DNA of 64,000 bases from the NCBI GenBank assembly GCA_949752735.1, contig OX457044.1, positions 17,012,185-17,076,184 of the forward strand. The letters are read 5' to 3'. Below the pieces are notes generated by a model. It did not search any database, was not told the origin of the DNA, and worked only from the letters and a program-made list of their open reading frames with translations. Source of the stretch: Lumbricus terrestris (Eukaryota > Annelida > Clitellata > Crassiclitellata > Lumbricidae). Below are positions 58,927 to 64,000 of this stretch, one piece after another; the first letter of the stretch is position 1, and every line of letters begins with the position of its first letter. Both the position numbers and the translations under genes were made by a program.

Positions 58927-59553
58927 CAGAGCTGTTAATATCGCGATAAAGTATCGCAATACTTGGTATCGCCGATACTTTTTTCAGTATCGCGGCGAGT
59001 ATCGCGATAGTTTAATTTTTTTGGTATCGCATGCGTATCGCTGATACTTTTGTTAGCCTGTCAGCGATACTCGATACCAATACTTTTTTGACAATAATTT
59101 ATATGGTTTCTCATCCGCTTGAATAAGTGACTCTTTGGTGCGATCTCACCGATCTGTGATCTTTGACCGGAATGGACGGAAATCGAGATAAAATATAAAT
59201 AGTCAAATGACCGGAAACGTGTCCTTTATTTATTGTGCCATATACATTGTAATACCAATTACATATCATACCATTTACATAATCAAACGAATTACATATC
59301 ATACCAATCACATATCATACCAATTACATATCATACCAATTACATATAATACCAATTAGTAATTGTTTATCGGGCAACGGCATGTGCTTTTTTAGTCATT
59401 AAACTTTAAAACTTATCGAAAAGTATTGGTAAAAGTATTGGTATTGCAATACTTTTAAGAAATAGTATTGGTATTGGTATTGCCAATACTTTTATTAGTA
59501 AGTATTGGTATTGGTATTGCCAATACTTTTCCCCAGTATTGTTAACAGCCCTG
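58927..59553. mobile_element. hAT-type MITE, 627 bp, with GTATCG/GTATTG arrays
   Basis: Left end CAGAGCTGTTAATA and right end inverse CAGGGCTGTTAACA, with an exact 8-bp duplication CATATATG (58919-58926, 59554-59561). The left arm is packed with TATCG and CGATAC, the right arm with TATTG and CAATAC. The middle has an ACCAATTACATATCAT repeat of 15-16 bp (59265-59350). Confidence 0.94.
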
Positions 59554-59561
59554 CATATATG

Positions 59562-59849
59562 TATTGCATGCCAATGCATTCCTGTTTTCTAGATTTACTG
59601 TCATATTGAGTACTCTGGTTGCAATAAAAAAAAGAATTGTATAGATGTTGAAAGGCTCTAAATGTCAATTTCGAAGGCATCAGAGCATGATGACAATAAT
59701 TGACGACTGCACTGCCTGCAAATGCATTTCTTTGTCAGCCATAAAAGATGGTCATTAAAATCAGAATTGTAGGATATCATGTGTCAAATTGTTGGTGTAG
59801 ACCGCTCTGAACGAACTATTTAGCTTAAACCATGTTATTTAGACTACAG
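59562..59849. other. prickle intron 1, unremarkable stretch
   Basis: AT-rich intron after the hAT-type element; nothing recognised. Confidence 0.55.
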
Positions 59850-60190
59850 CTGAGTTAATATTGTAACAAGTCACTTAGCTTATGATTTTAACCAACTTGA
59901 GATAAAAAAAACCAAACCATTTAGTTTCAAGTAGGCTCCTATGGTTCAGTTAACTTAGGATAAGGAAACCATTTTGCATATGATTTTTAGCTGTAAACTT
60001 AACTTAAACAAATCACTTAGCTTCAAGTATGGTTTAGCTAGCCTAACATAAACAACCACTTGGTTTCAAGTATGGTTTAGCTAGCCTAACATAAACAAAC
60101 CACTCAGCTTCAAGTATGGTTTACCAATAGCCAGCATATCATTGGAAAACACCACATAACTTGAAGTATGGTTTAGCTAACTTAACACAA
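59850..60190. repeat. Minisatellite of about 45-bp units (CTTCAAGTATGGTTTAGCTA)n
   Basis: Five to six units containing CACTTAGCTTCAAGTATGG, TTTAGCTAGCCTAACATAAA and CAAACCA. The central ones are nearly identical and the outer ones decayed. Confidence 0.85.
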
Positions 60191-60800
60191 ACACAAAAAG
60201 CACTCAATCAAACACTAAAATGGAAATGGAAATGTAATTAAGAAAAAAAAATCCCAAATTGTGTTTTGCCCTAGGCAATCACATTATCACATTACAATTC
60301 CGTAAAATGAAGCCAGGGCCTTTAAAACCTCATAGGCTACAATCCTGTAAAATAACAGAGCTATGAAACTGACTGCAATGAATCAGAATAAGAGAGGCCT
60401 TTTCTAAATTGATTACAACAAGAAATAAATCGAAAAGTTTATCTAGGCCTACATGCCATATGCGTTTATTTTCTAAGCTTATTGCAATTAAAGAAAGCAT
60501 TCCAAAAATTCGACCAACATGACCAACCGAATTCATAATTTAAATAAACATGCTGCAGTAAGAAGTCGAAACTTCGCACAAATAGCCTACCATCGGAATT
60601 AATTTCCTAATTCACTTCGATCGCAGGGCACCTTTAAAGTTGATCAGAATAATTATTGTTAAACTATAATTACACAGAAAAAACGCATACCTAGCAGCAA
60701 CGAAGAAGAACATAGCTGTAGCCTGTAAACTATAGAATTGTTAAGTTTATTTAAATTATGACGAGAATTATAGGATCTGATTGTAGTTTTCTAGACTCAC
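60191..60800. other. prickle intron 1, 3' of the candidate first exon
   Basis: AT-rich intron; no gene or repeat recognised. Confidence 0.55.
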
Positions 60801-61110
60801 CTGCTGTAGGTGTTGCAATTGCAATCAGACAATGGGAACAGATTCACATAATATAACTAAAACAACAGTTACTGAGTCTTGCAACAGTTACTGAGTCTTG
60901 CAAGAGTTTGCGTGTTGCAATCGCCGTTTCTCTCTCTATCTCTCGATCGTCAGAAGACTCAGAAGCCGATGCTATCCGTGTGTGTGAGGCCGAGTGGTCT
61001 GAGCCTGTCGCCGGACGCCGTTGCTTCAGGGCGATGATGATGATGACGGTGGCCCTCCTTCTTCTCCTCCGTTCAGCATACGGCCTCATGACAGTTTATT
61101 TAAGCTAAAC
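60801..61110 (-). promoter_or_regulatory. prickle: Candidate non-coding first exon and promoter-proximal region of prickle
   Basis: On the minus strand a strong donor CCTACAGCAG/GTGAGTCTAG ends at 60801. Splicing it to the acceptor at 32792 puts a TGA in frame about 60 nt before the prickle ATG with no earlier ATG, which is what a 5' UTR exon should show. The segment 60905-61130 is CpG-rich and adjoins a GC-rich block (61121-61300). The upstream end of the exon is a guess. No core promoter motif is claimed. Confidence 0.5.
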
Positions 61111-61120
61111 GACTCGATCC

Positions 61121-61300
61121 GTCTGAGCAAGCCGCGGATTTATGCAGGTATGATAGCCTATAGTGGCTGCCCGCCCGACCGACCGCCCACCCACCCGGCC
61201 TGTGATCGGACCCTCTCCTTGGGGGTAGTCGCCGAGGCGAGCTACGCGGCCAACCGTCCGCCCCGACCCACAAATGGCCTTTCTGCCCTCCGTCACCTTT
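61121..61300. promoter_or_regulatory. CpG-rich block, putative prickle promoter
   Basis: The GC-richest part of the window, with GCCCGACCGACCGCCC, GTCGCCGAGGCGAGCTACGC and CCGTCCGCCCCGACCC. The rest of the window is AT-rich and CpG-poor. Position immediately upstream of the candidate first exon makes a promoter or CpG island likely. Confidence 0.45.
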
Positions 61301-62145
61301 GACTTCTAGACCTCTTGTTAATGCAGGATCTAAGTCATGATCACTTTACGGGTAGCCATAAAGGGAGAGACCCACATACAAGCAAATAACGGTAAGTGAA
61401 TTCCACTGCCGGACATCCGATGGGGGGCTTTGATCTAGAATTTATCGCCACTGCTTCCCCCGCACCGGAAGCATGCCACCGAGATAAGAGCTGAAGAAAT
61501 ACTTTAATGAAAGCACTTCACACGTTGGACAATGATTTATCTGTACAAGTGGTCGAGAAACAAACGCGTTTCTCAAACCTTTCAAACGCGTTTCACGGCG
61601 AATGATGATTAAGTGGACATGAACGGCTTGAGCAGGAAGTCAACTTTCATTGGGATCAAGGAACACCTTCTCCAACACCATGATGTCTATGTCAACCACT
61701 ATAGGCCTGCACAAATATTCAGAGTATCAACCAACAATGCTGCTGTCATTGCCCTTATCATCGCATTCGCAGCCATCACTATAATGGCTGTGATGATAAG
61801 TGCATTGACAATAATATTGTTACTATAACAAACATCATTATGATCAGCAATGACTTGACCATAAAGTAGACCCTACTTAGGTCTATCTTGAGGCTCACAA
61901 GAACTTATAAGTAATGTGCAAAGCATCCACTTGCAAGTAGGCTAGGCCTACCAGGCAGCTTGTAGTTTTATTACAAAGCCAACGTGATGTGGGATCTTAT
62001 AGGCCTACAAAAGACAGGCAACCTGCAGTTTGACAATCGAAACCTTTGTTAGGAAACATTGAAGAAGTGGTATATCAGTCTTTCAAGACAGTCACAAAAG
62101 CAAGCCAGAGGTAGGTGGCGTAGGCCTAGGCGGCAGGCCTATATG
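61301..62145. other. Upstream flank of prickle
   Basis: No gene recognised. A 71-residue open frame (61613-61828) ending in a hydrophobic stretch has no family match and no supporting splice structure. Confidence 0.5.
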
Positions 62146-62467
62146 CATAAGCGTAGGGGACATTTCGGAAGTGGGGGGCAAAAATTTAATTTTTGCCCGA
62201 AAAATCTGATGACCTTTTTTTAGTCATCCGCCCAAAATCTTAGAATTTTCTCGTCCGAAAAATCTGATGACTTTTTAAAAAATCGTTTCCTGTCAATCTT
62301 CATAAAAGTTAACTTTTTACCCCTATGTTCCCGAAAAAAATCCGCCTGTACCTGTTTGTCCGGAAAAAATTCCGAGATTTTTCCCCCGTCTTTTGTCCGA
62401 AAAACACATTTGCCCGAAATCTGAGGGGGTATTTGCCCTCTCTGGACCCCCGCCTCCTACGCCTATG
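62146..62467. mobile_element. hAT-like MITE, 322 bp
   Basis: Left end CATAAGCGTAGG and right end CCTACGCCTATG form a 12-bp inverted repeat with one mismatch. The exact 8-bp duplication CCTATATG lies at 62138-62145 and 62468-62475. The interior repeats CCGAAAAATCTGATGAC and CCGAAAAA. The terminal CAT instead of CAG leaves the superfamily slightly less certain. Confidence 0.85.
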
Positions 62468-62475
62468 CCTATATG

Positions 62476-64000
62476 AAGCGACATCGTTTTCTTAGCCTCA
62501 GCATATACGTGGGTGGGTCATGCGTCAGCAGTCTGGCCTTCCAACCGATGTGTGGTCAGCGTAGCGTAGGCTATAGGCCTACCCATTTAATTATTATTGG
62601 GTTCAGTAGAGCCGAAAGCGGAGCCTGAACCAGCTGACCAAACATCTACCTTCACAGACTGAGCATGACTCTCCAACCTGCAGTGGCCTCACAAGCCATC
62701 ACAATAATCGCTGACTATCTTGCAAACCTCTATAAGCATCGTCGATTGACTATATGCATTTCAGATTCACTTGACACAGCTCCCAGCTAATAATACTTAG
62801 CGCCACCACATGTACACAACACGTCCGCTCAAGTAACATGGTCCGATGGCCATTCACAAGTGTCTAGTGCATGATTAACCCTCATGCGACCAACATATTT
62901 TACTCCTTAATATGACCAACTGGGGTCCCGTGGGACCCCAATAGTCGATAGCGCGTTCAGTGCTTAATGCGTCATTATTGGACAAGGCGACATAACTAAA
63001 TTGCTTAAATAAGCACTGTCAATAGTTTTACTGAGTTAGTAATAATAAAAACAATAATTACGCCAATTTATATAGCGCAGTAACACAGCCATGCCGTTAC
63101 AAGGGCGTCTTGCAAAGCAGCCAACATGCGGCAAGCCCTAGCGAACAAGTATGGTTTTAGCATGGATTTGTGGATTCAAAATAGGCCACTGTTCATAATA
63201 ATAGTAATCCTCTATAAACAGTTTTGTCACAGACAGCTTGCAGCTGAATGTAGGCCTTTGATATAATTATTAGTACCACGCTGGCTGGATGCATGAGCTG
63301 CCATCTTGTAGTTAGCCTACCTCGTTGACTCAGTGAGCATCGCCTTCGAGATTTTTTAGACTGAGGCTGAGCCTGGTTGGTCTCTGCCTGGGTATATGTC
63401 AATGGTTATGAAGTGACAGCATCGTATAGCACAACATAATATTATATTGATACCGTAGTTTGCAGGTTTGGACTTTGTGTAGGAGCCTACTTCCTGAAGT
63501 TGCACATTGCGCATGCCACGGTAAGCCACCAGCTGCTCAAGTGCACATCCACTCACATATCTGTACCAGGATCAAACATCTTCAGCAATTGAGCAGAAAA
63601 CTATTTTCTTATGTCACGGAAAACATCAACTAGTCGTTGTTCAGCCTTTCCATGACATATGAAAAGTGTTTTCTGCTCAAAAATGCCTTGTAAAACCTCA
63701 TGTACCGGTACTTCAGGATGCACGAAATCGTGTCCTGGACAAGGTCATTATTCGTGCCAGCGTATTTTCCAACGTCTCTCTATTCCAGGATTTTCTGTAT
63801 TGCTTCTTTTGCACTAAATTGTACTGGACCAATTCTCGCTGTTATGATATCTTTGCATAAAGTAGAGTTCGGTTCCATAAGAAAAATCATCATACAGCTG
63901 AGGTCCTGCGGGATCCCACTAGATATTTCATATTTAAAAAATAACCGTAAAAGTTAAACCGGATTTAATTATACGTAAATAGTGAGCGATGACCATGTGA
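62476..64000. other. Right flank of the window
   Basis: No gene recognised. 63050-63180 (GCCAATTTATATAGCGCAGT, ATGCCGTTACAAGGGCGTC, GTATGGTTTTAGCATGG) resembles an antisense LINE or SINE 3' end. A palindromic ATGTCACGGAAAACATCAAC with CCATGACATATGAAAAGTGT pair and the inverted AGCAGAAAAC / TTTTCTGCTC occur at 63593-63680, hinting at one more inverted-repeat element. Confidence 0.4.

Noticed and set aside
61613..61828. 71-codon frame with a C-terminal hydrophobic stretch
   Set aside because: Too short and AT-rich to support, no family resemblance, and no neighbouring exons.

Overview
The window is animal nuclear DNA. It holds long AT-rich introns with GT-AG junctions, short exons, dense interspersed repeats and many microsatellites. 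Two genes conserved across animals can be read by eye. The encoded proteins, large introns and repeat content fit a marine-type invertebrate, but I cannot assign a phylum from sequence alone.

1-14,621 (+ strand): the 3' part of a TFIP11 (tuftelin-interacting protein 11 / Ntr1 spliceosome-disassembly factor) orthologue. Thirteen coding exons join in a continuous reading frame of about 706 codons plus stop. They run from the acidic N-terminal region through the G-patch to the GCFC-type C-terminal domain. The first coding exons lie upstream of the window. The introns carry three antisense copies of a tRNA-derived SINE, four sense copies of a second SINE-like family, LINE remnants, a 430-bp inverted-repeat element and several minisatellites.

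14,622-17,352: a convergent intergenic region of about 2.7 kb, with TTGA arrays and a 177-bp hAT-type miniature element.

17,353-about 61,100 (- strand): a prickle orthologue (planar cell polarity). Four coding exons give about 761 residues: PET domain, LIM1, LIM2-LIM3 and a long Ser-rich tail ending in the farnesylation box CIIS. A CAG/GTGAGT donor at 60,801 suggests a non-coding first exon in a CpG-rich patch, which would make intron 1 about 28 kb. The long introns are filled with SINEs, LINE 3' ends, satellites and most of the hAT-type elements.

61,111-64,000: probable upstream flank of prickle, with one more miniature element and no recognisable gene.

The two genes are convergent neighbours with unrelated jobs (splicing and cell polarity); nothing suggests joint regulation. 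The most notable structure is the repeat landscape. Nine non-autonomous hAT-type elements have 8-bp target duplications that can be read directly (eight exact, one 7 of 8), and one of them contains a satellite of about 119 bp. A tRNA-derived SINE also shares its 3' tail with the ends of LINE fragments in the same window. No prokaryotic, CRISPR or defence-type system is present.
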